A DNA stretch of 64,000 nucleotides from Planctomycetaceae bacterium (GTDB lineage Bacteria; Planctomycetota; Planctomycetia; Pirellulales; Pirellulaceae). The notes beneath the pieces are model-generated. The model was not told where the DNA came from and did no database searches. It saw only the letters and a list, made by a program, of their open reading frames with translations. The position numbers and the translations under genes are program-made. How positions within the stretch are numbered: the first letter of the stretch is position 1; the number at the start of each line of letters is the position of its first letter. Shown here in pieces: positions 18,772-28,225 of the stretch. The stretch covers positions 1 through 64,000 of the forward strand of contig CANHVO010000003.1 of assembly GCA_947463915.1 (NCBI GenBank). Reading direction: 5' to 3'.

Positions 18772-19150
18772 GTAGCCGATCTCGCCAGAGATAGGCATTT
18801 TCTTCGTAGCCGATCTCGCCAGAGATTGGAGGGTTACGGAATCGGTTGTTGGTGCATCCAAAGTCTGGCGACTTCGGCTACGGGGTTTCGGATCGTAGCC
18901 GATCTCGCCAGAGATTGGAGGATTGCGGAAAGGGTGTTGGCGTGTCCAAAGTCTGGCGACTTCGGCTACGGGGTTTCGGATCGTAGCCGATCTCGCCAGA
19001 GATTGGAGGGTTACGGAAAGGGTTGTTGGTGCGTCCAAAGTCTGGCGACTTCGGCTACGGGGTTTCGGATCGTAGCCGATCTCGCCAGAGATTGGAGGAT
19101 TGCGGAAAGGGTTGTTGTGCGTCCAAAGTCTGCCGACTTCTGCTACGGGG
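18772..19150. repeat. array of 88-89-bp hairpin repeats, GTAGCCGA family
   Basis: Four units start at 18806, 18895, 18983 and 19072, preceded by a short partial copy at 18772. Each unit folds as a hairpin: GTAGCCGATCTCGCCAGAG plus ATTGGA pairs imperfectly with TCCAAAGTCTGGCGACTTCGGCTAC-like sequence (given here in parts: TCCAAAGTCTGGCGA, then CTTCGGCTAC). It fills the gap between the kinase and the regulator and overlaps the last codons of the kinase gene at 19143-19150. If the two genes share a transcript, the array is transcribed. Confidence 0.82.
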
Positions 19151-21692
19151 TCTTCTCTTTGTCTAAGACTTCACGAACGAGTCGAAGCAATTGCTCGTCA
19201 GTGTACGGTTTTGCCAGGAAGCCTTCAATGTCGAGCAAACGACCTTCCTCGCGACTTGGGCGACGCAGCCCGCTACTGGTGATGATCTTGGCGCTGGAAT
19301 GGATAGCGCGCAGGGACTCTTTTACCTGTAGGCCATCCATATTGGGCATCATCATATCAAGAATAATGCAATCGATTTCCGCAAACTGGCGTTGGTACGT
19401 TGCGATCCCTTCCAAACCGCCATTGGCCACTAAAACGCGATAGTTGTTGGAGACCAAGGTTTCCTCGGCAGCTTCCAGTATCAAGGCTTCGTCGTCGATG
19501 AGCAGAATCAATTCGCCATTGCCAACAGGAATCACTGGCGACTTCATCGGAGCAGCCTCGAGCTTGTTGGTTATCTTCGAACTCGGCAACAAAATCATGA
19601 ATTTACTACCGCTCCCTTGCTCGCTGTAAACTGAGATATCGCCACCATAGGACCGCACGATTCCGATCGATGTTGCGAGCCCCAAACCGGTCCCTTGGCC
19701 CTGTGGTTTCGTCGTAAAGAACGGATCAAAAATCCGATCGATGATTCCCTTTGGGATTCCATGACCTGTATCTGAAACCGAAATAAGGATATGCAAACCT
19801 TCTTTTAGAATGTCGCTTCGTGAAGCTCGAGATGCATTTACCACAAAGTCTTCAGCCTCAATCAGCAACTCCCCGCCGTCGGGCATCGCGTCGCGAGCAT
19901 TGATGGCCAAGTTCATGACCACTTGTGACAACTCGGTGCTGTCGCCGTCAATACGATGGAGTGCAACGGGAACTGTCACTTTCAACTTAATGGATTGGGG
20001 TAATGTATGTCTGAGTATCTCTTCTAATTCCGATAGAATGGCAACGACATCGATCTGCTTCCAATCGGTTTTTTCTCCTCCAGCAAAAGCCAACAGTTTT
20101 TGGATCATTCTCGCGCCACGATCTGCACTTGCAATGATATTCTCCGTCAACCGTTCAGGGGATTTGCTTCCTCGTTGAAGCAATCTCGCACTCATGATGA
20201 TAGGGGTTAGAACATTGTTTAAGTCGTGCGCAACACCACCGGCCAACGTGCCAATGCTCTCTAGACGTTGAGAACGCCGCTCACGGGCTTCCTCGCGTAC
20301 GCGAGCCGTCACGTCGATCATGAGCAAGAGTTGAGCGACGGGCATATGATTGCTGTCGAAAATTAAAGAACGGCGTTGTTCGATCACAAGATCTTGACTG
20401 TCACTACCGGCCTTTGAAAACGTGGCGGTATGGGAGCCATTCTCCAATAAAATTTTCCGACCATCGCGCCATTCGCCTTCTCGCTGATTGAAGACCAATT
20501 CAACGATACTCTTCCCGATAGCGGTTGCTTTCGAGATTTCAAAGAGCCTTTCAGCTCCCTCATTCCAAGACTGGATACAATCATCGAGATCGCAAACAAC
20601 GATTCCTTCGTTTACTTTGTCGAGGATAGATGCATATTCCCGCTCGCGCGCTTTTAGCTTTTCAGTTTCTGAGATATCGCGGAACTTTATTGTGGCGATG
20701 TGGTCCTTCTCCAGCGTCGTCCAGACGACAGAACCTTCGCATTGCAATTGCACCCCATCGATTCGTTGAATGGGAAGCTTTGCCAAGGATTGCTCGCTTT
20801 GCCGACCACTGCTCTTTAGTTCATCACCACGGAATCCTGCCGGCAAAAAGTCTTTCAAGTTCCAGTTGCGACCTGCGTCTCGCTCTAAGTCCACCCCTAA
20901 AATTTTAGCCGCGGCAGGATTCATGTAGCGAATCGCAAGGTCGTCGCTGCAAGTCAATATTCCCTCGAAAGCAGACTCGATTACGGCTTGAAGCTCATGC
21001 TGATGTTTGACCAACTCGAGTTCCGCATGATCCCGTTTCCTGCGATCAACGACTGCTGCCAGTCCGACAATTGCAATTAGCGTTAAGGCTAAGAGATTGC
21101 CGATAGTGATGGTTGTGCGCGAAATTGCTGTGCGAGAACGCAGAAGAGCTTCGCCCTCCCGAAGCTTCCCTTCTTGGATTGCCAAAATGGACTGGCATGC
21201 TTGACGCGCACCTTCCATCGCCGCCTTGCCCCGGCCAGATTTGACAAGCGCCAGCACTTCATCACTAACTCGAATCTCGCGTTCGCGGCCCCTTAGCTCG
21301 ATTGTTGCGGCAAGGTGCGCTTGCTGCTTTTGGAATGAATCGCCCAACGCAATCACGTGCGCTCGCGTTTGAGGATCTTCGGACGCTCGATCCGATAGCT
21401 TCTCTAAATATTCTGTGGCTTTTCGAACGCCAGAATAATGGGGCTCCAGAAAAGCCGGATCACCAGTCAACAAGAATCCTCGTTGTCCAGTTTCAGCGTC
21501 CGTCATCGCTGAAAGTACTTCCTGGGTCGCCTCTCGCACCTCATAAGCCTGAGACGCAGTTTCCTCCGTTCTTCGAATCGCAAGGGTGTTTATAAAAGTA
21601 ACGATCGCAAATACCGCCACTGCGAGAAAAGCCGTGATGATGGCGGAGGGTAGCAAATACCCTTTGGCATTTAGTTTCAACGGGGGGAGCAA
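19143..21692 (-). CDS. CHASE3-PAS-PAS hybrid histidine kinase
   Basis: 849 residues starting at TTG (TAAGG about 10 nt upstream; no better ATG in frame). TM1 is at 13-36. A CHASE3 sensor (about 40-190) contains DAETGQRGFLLTG, and TM2 is at about 194-215. There are two PAS domains (about 228-345 and 350-465). HisKA has H489 in GGVAHDLNN, and HATPase follows with NLAINARDAM, DTGHGI and GTGLGLA. A C-terminal receiver has acidic pocket LLIDDE, D779 (IILDMMMPNMDG) and K828 (LAKPYT). It is a membrane sensor with an additional receiver, able to run a phosphorelay. Likely cognate regulator: the NtrC-type protein next on the strand. The last codons overlap the hairpin array. Confidence 0.9.
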   Translation of the reverse strand: MLPPLKLNAKGYLLPSAIITAFLAVAVFAIVTFINTLAIRRTEETASQAYEVREATQEVLSAMTDAETGQRGFLLTGDPAFLEPHYSGVRKATEYLEKLSDRASEDPQTRAHVIALGDSFQKQQAHLAATIELRGREREIRVSDEVLALVKSGRGKAAMEGARQACQSILAIQEGKLREGEALLRSRTAISRTTITIGNLLALTLIAIVGLAAVVDRRKRDHAELELVKHQHELQAVIESAFEGILTCSDDLAIRYMNPAAAKILGVDLERDAGRNWNLKDFLPAGFRGDELKSSGRQSEQSLAKLPIQRIDGVQLQCEGSVVWTTLEKDHIATIKFRDISETEKLKAREREYASILDKVNEGIVVCDLDDCIQSWNEGAERLFEISKATAIGKSIVELVFNQREGEWRDGRKILLENGSHTATFSKAGSDSQDLVIEQRRSLIFDSNHMPVAQLLLMIDVTARVREEARERRSQRLESIGTLAGGVAHDLNNVLTPIIMSARLLQRGSKSPERLTENIIASADRGARMIQKLLAFAGGEKTDWKQIDVVAILSELEEILRHTLPQSIKLKVTVPVALHRIDGDSTELSQVVMNLAINARDAMPDGGELLIEAEDFVVNASRASRSDILKEGLHILISVSDTGHGIPKGIIDRIFDPFFTTKPQGQGTGLGLATSIGIVRSYGGDISVYSEQGSGSKFMILLPSSKITNKLEAAPMKSPVIPVGNGELILLIDDEALILEAAEETLVSNNYRVLVANGGLEGIATYQRQFAEIDCIILDMMMPNMDGLQVKESLRAIHSSAKIITSSGLRRPSREEGRLLDIEGFLAKPYTDEQLLRLVREVLDKEKTP

Positions 21693-21973
21693 TGATGTCG
21701 CCTTATCTTACGGATTTGCAAAAAAATCGAGTATCACCAATTCCCGGTTTGTTCTCGATTTGTGTCTCATTCGCTGAATTGGAGCCGCACCGATTGCTTT
21801 GGCATGCAAAGTGCATACCAAAAAAACTCGTTTTGTGTAGGCTTTTTCGATCCTTGTAAAGCACGGTGATTCAGCTGGTTATTCACATTACCAAACATGT
21901 TAGCGTGGCGAGGGCCTATTCGGTATCCACTGGCAAATGGTGGGGGTGCAATTGGCCAACGCTTTTTGGGCCA

Positions 21974-22291
21974 ATGCAACTGCAACTGGAGAATGTTCGG
22001 GCACGGCAAGCGAGACTTGTTGCCGCCGCGACTTCCGGTAAGGAGTCGGAAACGTGGTATGCCGCGGAGAAATATCTGCTGCTTATCGAAGCAGATGCGG
22101 CCGCTGCGGAGAAGTTCGCTTTGGAAGCAGTCAATCAAATATCCAATGGAATGGGGAGTGAAGCGCTGGCATCTGCCGAAGCGGCAGTAGCGTTGGAATC
22201 GAAGCACAGGAACAGTAAGACGTGGAGACCGCTGCGCGAAGCCATTGTCGCCGAATTGGCTCAAAATGCTGGCGGTTGTCCGGGGGGCTAG
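21974..22291 (+). CDS. small helical protein of unknown function
   Basis: 105 residues from the ATG at 21974; an upstream in-frame start at 21866 would add residues without character. Composition and codon use look coding, while the opposite strand reads less naturally. The sequence is Ala/Glu-rich and helical (AAEKYLLLIEADAAAAEKFA, then SAEAAVALESKHR), which could be a short coiled or TPR-like bundle. There is no signal peptide and no known family. It lies divergent from the hybrid kinase, so a shared regulatory region is possible. Confidence is limited by the weak ribosome binding site. Confidence 0.42.
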   Translation: MQLQLENVRARQARLVAAATSGKESETWYAAEKYLLLIEADAAAAEKFALEAVNQISNGMGSEALASAEAAVALESKHRNSKTWRPLREAIVAELAQNAGGCPGG

Positions 22292-22353
22292 TCCGGGCCG
22301 ATCAAAGTTTGGTCGGTTCGGCTTATTCTAGTCCAATCTATGGAAATTCTAAG

Positions 22354-22437
22354 GTAGCCGAAGTTGCCAGACTTTGGACGCAGACAAATGCATCCAATCT
22401 CTGGCGAGATCGGCTACGTTATGGTGAGATCGGCTAC
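22354..22437. repeat. hairpin repeat of GTAGCCGA family plus extra half copies
   Basis: GTAGCCGAAGTTGCCAGACT pairs with TCTCTGGCGAGATCGGCTAC, followed by another GAGATCGGCTACGTTATGG unit. Same family as 9600, 16894 and 18806. Confidence 0.7.
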
Positions 22438-22587
22438 GTTATGGCGAAACATTGATTCGATATTAAGCTCCGGTGGACGCATGATCGGTGCCCAAAATGA
22501 ACTTGCATCGGATGCATTCTGACTGCTATCCAAGATGGTCTGATCGAATGAACGATTGGAAACAGAATTCAGTAAGGAGACATCGCT

Positions 22588-23451
22588 TTGAATGCAAGGT
22601 ACAACAGTGCGCCTCAGCCACATCTGGTCGTAGCTGGCTTAATGGCAATGGCCATGGGTATCTATTATTTTGCAATTCAAAGCAACTCGCCCTCTTCGTC
22701 ACCAAGTGTCGAAAACTTTGAATCTGTGGACGGTTCTCCTGCGTGGTCCGGCGAATCGCCAAACGAAATGCATATGACCACGGGGGTTTCAGCGGAAAAT
22801 GGCGAGTCAGAAATCCTACCTCCTACCCAATCCATGGTTTCGCATCGAAGCGATCGAGAACAACCATCGCGGGCAACGATTGCAAGCCCTCTGGAATTCG
22901 GTCGAAACGGGACGGATTTCTCACAAACTGCTTCCCCACCTTTACAGGGAGATATTCAGGTCTTTTTTTCACCCAAGGGTGGATGCACGACGGCTATCGT
23001 CGCGGAATTGAATCGAGCACAGCATCAGGTTATGGTTCAGGCCTATTCCTTTACATCGGAACCAATTGCTGCTGCGTGTGTGGCTGCGCACCATCGTGGT
23101 GTGCAAGTTTTTGCAGTACTGGATAAGAGTCAAGAATCGGAGCAGTATTCCGCCGCCGACTTTTTAGTCAATTCTGGGATCACTACCTTGATTGATAGCC
23201 AACATGCGATCGCTCACAACAAAGTCATCTTGATTGATGGGCAAACGCTAATTACAGGAAGCTTCAACTTTACCACCAATGCGGAGCAATCCAACGCTGA
23301 GAATCTGCTGATCATTCGCAATCATCCTGCTCTTTACCACGAATACGAAAAGAATCTGCAGCACCATGCGGAACACAGTAAACCGCACGTGCCTCGCGGA
23401 TCTGTGAATAATTCTGCTGATCGCGGAAGCCATCCTTCGAAAAAGCGATAA
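22588..23451 (+). CDS. membrane-anchored phospholipase D-family nuclease-like protein
   Basis: 287 residues. The start is TTG at 22588, decided by an excellent AAGGAG 9 nt upstream. A hydrophobic segment at about 12-31 anchors or exports it. A Ser/Glu-rich linker (about 35-115) leads to a single PLD domain with the HKD signature H-N-K-(x4)-D in AHNKVILIDGQTLITGSFNF, then SNAENLLII. Proteins of this layout (Nuc-type, one HKD motif, N-terminal anchor) act as dimers that cut phosphodiester bonds in DNA or lipids. The C-terminus is His/Lys-rich. It lies between the kinase pair and the CheB/CheR kinase but has no evident functional link. Whether it is a nuclease or a lipase is not decided by sequence. 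Confidence 0.8.
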   Translation: MNARYNSAPQPHLVVAGLMAMAMGIYYFAIQSNSPSSSPSVENFESVDGSPAWSGESPNEMHMTTGVSAENGESEILPPTQSMVSHRSDREQPSRATIASPLEFGRNGTDFSQTASPPLQGDIQVFFSPKGGCTTAIVAELNRAQHQVMVQAYSFTSEPIAAACVAAHHRGVQVFAVLDKSQESEQYSAADFLVNSGITTLIDSQHAIAHNKVILIDGQTLITGSFNFTTNAEQSNAENLLIIRNHPALYHEYEKNLQHHAEHSKPHVPRGSVNNSADRGSHPSKKR

Positions 23452-23600
23452 TCTCTCTCGAGTGAAACCGAGAAAAGTCGTTGGTCTGAATTTAGCCGAG
23501 TCGGTCAATCTCACGCCGCTTCGCGATCCAGATTGAGTGCGTCAAGACGCGTTTCTTCCGCAGATGCTTTGTTTCAGGCACAATAGCTGTATCTAGAAAA

Positions 23601-23616
23601 CGGCACGTGATGTGCG
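23601..23616 (+). promoter_or_regulatory. weak sigma-54-type promoter candidate
   Basis: CGGCACGTGATGTGCG keeps GG-N10-GC with CGGCAC and GTGC, two mismatches from consensus. It is about 230 bp before the CheB/CheR kinase ATG, with a hairpin repeat in between, which weakens the link. Confidence 0.25.
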
Positions 23617-23644
23617 ACACGTGCTAGCACTGGTCCTTTGGCTA

Positions 23645-23744
23645 CAGCCGACAAAAATAAGCCTGAGCGCTGGCCGAGTTCTTTCGGCTAGCAAAAATCG
23701 GCTAGCGTCTAAGGCTCATGAAAACGAATCCGACATGTCGGCTG
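23645..23744. repeat. long imperfect inverted repeat
   Basis: The outer arms CAGCCGACA and TGTCGGCTG enclose TAAGCCTGAGCGCTGGCCGA and CGGCTAGCGTCTAAGGCT, which partly pair. It occupies most of the gene-free interval 23452-23845. Confidence 0.5.
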
Positions 23745-23845
23745 TGACCTATTGGGCATTACCAGCTTGACATTGCAAGTGTATCTCGAACCCAAGCGTC
23801 AATTCTAGGGGCAAAGCGGTTTCCTAAAAGAGGATATAACTCAAC

Positions 23846-26800
23846 ATGAACCTACCTGAGCAGTTTTCGTCCGGCTCAAGAGCCTCGCCTTCGTTTGTGG
23901 TTGGTATCGGGGCGTCGGCCGGCGGATTAGAGTCACTGGAAAAACTATTTCAGAATTTACCCGCCGACACCGGCATGGCTTTTGTCATCATTCAGCACTT
24001 GTCGCCCGACTTTAAGAGCATGATGTATGAGTTGCTGGCACGCGATACGAAGATGGATATCCACCGCGCCGAAGACGGGATGCATCTCGAGGCCAATAAC
24101 ATATATTTGTTGCCGCCCAAAAAAGAGATCATTATTGCCGGCGGAGAACTTCATCTGATCGATAAGGACTTGAGCAAGGGCCTTACCTTGCCGATCGATC
24201 GCTTCTTTGAATCGCTCGCTCGCGAGTGCGGTCCACGTGGGATTGCGATCATTCTTTCGGGTAGCGGCTCGGACGGATCGAGAGGGATTCGGGATCTCTC
24301 TCAAGCAGGCGCCTTGGTTATTTGCGAAAGCGAGACCACCGCCAAGTTCGATGGCATGCCGTTGAGTGCGCAAGCGACCGGACTTGTGGATATGGTTCTC
24401 TCGCCTCAGGAGATGGGCAAAGCGTTGATCCAGCACGCCGCCAACCCACTCGATGCCAAAAAGAGTGGCGATTTGGCTTATCGAACGGAACAGGATCGAT
24501 TGGGGCTACGCGGAGCTGATGCGATTTATGAACTCTTTCGCCACGAATACGATTTAGATTTCTCTGTCTATAAGGAAGCGACCGTTCAGCGAAGGATTAG
24601 CCGGCGTGTTGCTATGTCGGAAACGCCGAACATTGACAGTTACGCGGAACGGCTACGGAACGACAAATCGGAACTCAACTCACTCTATCAAGACTTGCTA
24701 ATCGGTGTGACTCAGTTCTTTCGCGATGAAGAACCTTTCCAATACCTTCAGGAGACAGTTTTGCCCGAATTGCTGAGAAAGCGAGCGCTGGACAGGACAA
24801 TTCGCATTTGGGTTTCGGCTTGTGCGACGGGTGAAGAAGCGTACTCATTGGCTATTCTGTTTCATGAGGCGTTCGAAGCTGCCGGTCGGCCACCTCAGCT
24901 TAAGATTTTCGCGACGGATGTTCACAAGAAATCGTTGCATCAGGCTGGGCGGGGAATCTTCCGAGAGGAGTCGATGAAGCATGTTTCAAATCAACGTCGA
25001 AACCGCTATTTCGTTAGGCACAACGATGTCTACCAAATATCGAATGACATTCGCGAAATGATTGTCTTTGCTCCACATAACTTGTTGAGAGACGCCCCCT
25101 TTACTGATTTAGATCTAGTCTCATGCCGCAACTTGTTGATCTACTTTCAGCCTCCCGCTCAGACGAAAGCGCTTTCCTTGTTCCACTTCGGCCTGAACAC
25201 CGGTGGGATCTTGTTCTTGGGAAGCAGCGAATCGCCCGGGGAGCTTGCAAGCGAGTTCGAAACGATCCATGACCGCAATAAGGTCTTTCGCAAATGGCGA
25301 CAAGCACGGTTGCCAGCGGAAATCCGAGTTCCATCCGTTCGTACAGTAGGTCTCGGTTCACCTTCTGCTGCACTTCGAAGTTTTGCGATTCCCAACAAGA
25401 CTGCCGACGTAGGGTTGCTAAAAGTTTACGATCATTTGCTCAGCAAATACATGCCACCCAGCTTGCTCATTAACGAAAAACGCGAGCTGGTGGACAGTTT
25501 TGGTGGGGCGGAAAAGCTATTACGTCTCCCGTCGCGTCGCCCCTCTTTGGATGTGTTGGATCTCATCGATCCCGGCTTGCGAACGACGCTGGTCGGAGCG
25601 CTCCAGAGAGTATTGAAGACGGAGTCTCAAGTTTGCTTCTCAGGCGTAAAGATGACGGGAGAGTCTGGGGAGCACACCTATAATCTAACTGTGGAGCCAT
25701 TCCAAAACCCTTCCTCGCATGCGATCCAGTACTTGCTAACTTTCGATCCCGTAGAGCAAGTGGTTCCGATAGATGCGTCGGAATTTGAAAAAGCCCCTGA
25801 TGTCAACGAGATTTCGAAATCGCACATGCAGCAATTGGAAGAGGACCTGCGTTACACCAAAGAAAATCTCCAGGCCACCATCGAAGAGCTCGAGACCAGC
25901 AACGAAGAGCTTCAAGCCACCAATGAAGAGTTAGTAGCTTCGAATGAAGAGCTGCAAAGTACTAACGAAGAACTCCACTCCGTCAACGAAGAACTCTATT
26001 CGGTTAATGCTGAACACCAACGCAAAATTGGCGAATTAGCCGAGGTGAATCACGACATGTACCACCTACTTGAGAATACCGATGTCGCAACGATATTCCT
26101 TGACCGCGATCTGCGTATTCGCAAATTCACATCGCGCATACGTCGGATCTTCGACCTGATGGATCAAGACGTCGGTCGCCCAATCTCCAGCTTCGCGCAT
26201 CGAATCCAGCTTGACGATATGCTGGATCGTATCAAGCAAGTCAGTGAAAATGGTGATCTGTTCGAGTCCGAAGTTCACACCGCAGATGGGATTTGCTACT
26301 TGCTACGCATTCTTCCGCATCGCGTGGACCAGTCGATTCATGGAATCGTAATCGTACTCGTGGACTTAGCACCACTTGAAGATCTCCGGGGCCGATTGCG
26401 ATGGATGTCTTCCATCGTGGAGTCGACAGATGACGCGATTGTTGGTGAAGATTTGAATGGCATTATCACTAGCTGGAATGCCGGGGCTCAGAGTCTTTAT
26501 GGGTACTCGGCTGGAGAAGCCGTTGGAAAGCACGTATCTCTACTTGTTCCTGTCGGGCGCGAAGCCGAAATAGAAGATTACTTGACGCATGTCAAGAATG
26601 GAGAGTCCGTTAAAACCTTTGAAACCATTCGCATTCGCCGGGATGGAGAGCAGGTCTATGTTTCGCTGACCATCTCGGCGGTTCGCGATGCCCTCAATCG
26701 AGTGATCGGATTATCAAAAATAGCTCGCGATGTTACGGAACGAGTGGATGTGGAGGCAAAACTGCGTGACCAAGCGAAACAGCGGGACATGTTTTTGGCG

Positions 26801-27916
26801 ATGCTTTCGCATGAGTTGCGAAATCCGTTGAGTGCAGTGCTGACAGCAAGCCACTATTTGAGCGACCAACGGGCGACGCCGACCAACCATCCTCGCGCTA
26901 TCGCAACAATCCAACGCCAGGCGTCGATGATGGCGTCGTTGCTAGATGACTTACTCGATGTTTCGCGGATCTCGCTTGGCAAAATCGAGTTGACGTTGAG
27001 CGTCTTCAACCTCGTCGATCTGATTGAATCGATTCGGGAGACGACCTTACCCGAGATCACGTGCCACCAAGCGAACCTTCAGTTCGTTATCGAGGACCAA
27101 GAGCTGTTTGTGCACGCGGATTGGTCTCGCTTAATTCAAGTGCACGTTAACTTGATCCACAACGCAGCAAAATACTCCCCGCCCGGCAGCCCCATTGATG
27201 TGACGATGAAAGCGGAAGACGGAATGGCGGTGGTGACGGTCCGCGACGAAGGTTCTGGGATTCCAGCGGATTTCTTGCCTAAAATCTTTGAACCCTTTGT
27301 CCAATCGGATGAAACACTTGACCGCTCCGAAGGAGGTTTGGGGGTAGGCTTAACACTCGTAAAATCCCTGGTCGAATTGCATCGCGGAAGCATCGAAGCT
27401 TTCAGTGAGGGGCGGGATAGCGGCAGTACTTTTTTGTTAAAGATCCCACTGACAAATCCTCGCCTTTCTGGGAGAGAGCCTCCTAAAAGTGTTTCGACGG
27501 GCCTCCAGCCAAAGGATGGACAATCGCAAACGAAATTCAACTCAAAACGAATCGTTCTTGTTGAGGACATCGATGACAATCGAGAGATGCTCCAGTCAAT
27601 CCTGGAACTCGACGGACACGAAGTCGTTTCTGCCATGGATGGGGAGGCGGGATGCGATGCAATCCGTAGTTTTAAGCCGGATATTGCGTTGATCGATATC
27701 GGCTTGCCAGGTATCGACGGTTACGAGGTTGCACGCAAGGTTCGCCTTGATTCTTCCTGCGAGAAAGTTCGACTCGTTGCACTAACCGGCTACGGTCAAA
27801 GCTCTGATATAGCAAACGCTCGAGCAGCTGGCTTCGACGAGCATCTAGTAAAGCCGGTCGATCCTACTGCTTTGGCGAAGATTATTGAATGGCACGAGCC
27901 GCCTACCGTGGATTGA
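23846..27916 (+). CDS. CheB-CheR-PAS-histidine kinase-receiver fusion
   Basis: 1356 residues, cytoplasmic (no membrane segment). A CheB-like methylesterase domain (about 15-200) has S24 (IGASAGG), H51 (IIQHLSPDF) and D143 (SGSGSDG) as triad candidates, but no N-terminal receiver. A CheR-like methyltransferase (about 225-490) has WVSACATGEEAYSLA. A heptad coiled coil full of SNEELQATNEE-type repeats (about 655-740) leads into two PAS domains. HisKA has H989 (SHELRNP) and HATPase follows with NAAKYSPPG and GGLGVGLTLV. A C-terminal receiver has D1284 (LIDIGLPGIDG). The ribosome binding site AGAGG precedes the ATG. Such fusions are known in many phyla, usually as orphan sensors. No chemoreceptor gene is nearby. 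The CsrA-receiver gene follows. Confidence 0.92.
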   Translation: MNLPEQFSSGSRASPSFVVGIGASAGGLESLEKLFQNLPADTGMAFVIIQHLSPDFKSMMYELLARDTKMDIHRAEDGMHLEANNIYLLPPKKEIIIAGGELHLIDKDLSKGLTLPIDRFFESLARECGPRGIAIILSGSGSDGSRGIRDLSQAGALVICESETTAKFDGMPLSAQATGLVDMVLSPQEMGKALIQHAANPLDAKKSGDLAYRTEQDRLGLRGADAIYELFRHEYDLDFSVYKEATVQRRISRRVAMSETPNIDSYAERLRNDKSELNSLYQDLLIGVTQFFRDEEPFQYLQETVLPELLRKRALDRTIRIWVSACATGEEAYSLAILFHEAFEAAGRPPQLKIFATDVHKKSLHQAGRGIFREESMKHVSNQRRNRYFVRHNDVYQISNDIREMIVFAPHNLLRDAPFTDLDLVSCRNLLIYFQPPAQTKALSLFHFGLNTGGILFLGSSESPGELASEFETIHDRNKVFRKWRQARLPAEIRVPSVRTVGLGSPSAALRSFAIPNKTADVGLLKVYDHLLSKYMPPSLLINEKRELVDSFGGAEKLLRLPSRRPSLDVLDLIDPGLRTTLVGALQRVLKTESQVCFSGVKMTGESGEHTYNLTVEPFQNPSSHAIQYLLTFDPVEQVVPIDASEFEKAPDVNEISKSHMQQLEEDLRYTKENLQATIEELETSNEELQATNEELVASNEELQSTNEELHSVNEELYSVNAEHQRKIGELAEVNHDMYHLLENTDVATIFLDRDLRIRKFTSRIRRIFDLMDQDVGRPISSFAHRIQLDDMLDRIKQVSENGDLFESEVHTADGICYLLRILPHRVDQSIHGIVIVLVDLAPLEDLRGRLRWMSSIVESTDDAIVGEDLNGIITSWNAGAQSLYGYSAGEAVGKHVSLLVPVGREAEIEDYLTHVKNGESVKTFETIRIRRDGEQVYVSLTISAVRDALNRVIGLSKIARDVTERVDVEAKLRDQAKQRDMFLAMLSHELRNPLSAVLTASHYLSDQRATPTNHPRAIATIQRQASMMASLLDDLLDVSRISLGKIELTLSVFNLVDLIESIRETTLPEITCHQANLQFVIEDQELFVHADWSRLIQVHVNLIHNAAKYSPPGSPIDVTMKAEDGMAVVTVRDEGSGIPADFLPKIFEPFVQSDETLDRSEGGLGVGLTLVKSLVELHRGSIEAFSEGRDSGSTFLLKIPLTNPRLSGREPPKSVSTGLQPKDGQSQTKFNSKRIVLVEDIDDNREMLQSILELDGHEVVSAMDGEAGCDAIRSFKPDIALIDIGLPGIDGYEVARKVRLDSSCEKVRLVALTGYGQSSDIANARAAGFDEHLVKPVDPTALAKIIEWHEPPTVD

Positions 27917-28117
27917 GTCATTTGTCAAAAATCATCATCTCGCTGCGGACGCATCTGCTAGCAAACTCAAAAAACAACTGGCAATCGACCTTGACTCCAG
28001 AGTGCGATTGCATTCCATTAAGAGCCAATCGGATTGTAGCACGGCGAGAAGGATATCACTCAATCAGCAGTTAGTTTTCGGCTGAACCCCCGCGATGCCG
28101 GGCGTGACACAAACCAA

Positions 28118-28142
28118 CCGGACATTTTCAAACAATGTTCGG
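28118..28142. promoter_or_regulatory. inverted repeat upstream of CsrA-receiver gene
   Basis: CCGGACATT and AATGTTCGG are 9-bp arms (one mismatch) separated by 7 bp, about 84 bp before the ATG at 28226. It could be an operator or an mRNA hairpin. Nothing else notable lies in 27917-28225. Confidence 0.35.
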
Positions 28143-28225
28143 AAATCATGGAATGAGCCGAGGAGCGAACCTAGGTCACCAATGATGGTGCGTCCTGGAA
28201 AGGCTTCGGTTACGGAGACCAAAGA

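Noticed and set aside
18769-19443. Long plus-strand open frame over the hairpin array
   Set aside because: It consists of translated repeats and then runs antisense through the kinase receiver domain; no domain or ribosome binding site.
21680-21705. GG-N10-GC match at the kinase start
   Set aside because: The -12 element would coincide with the TTG start codon and the -24 element fits poorly.
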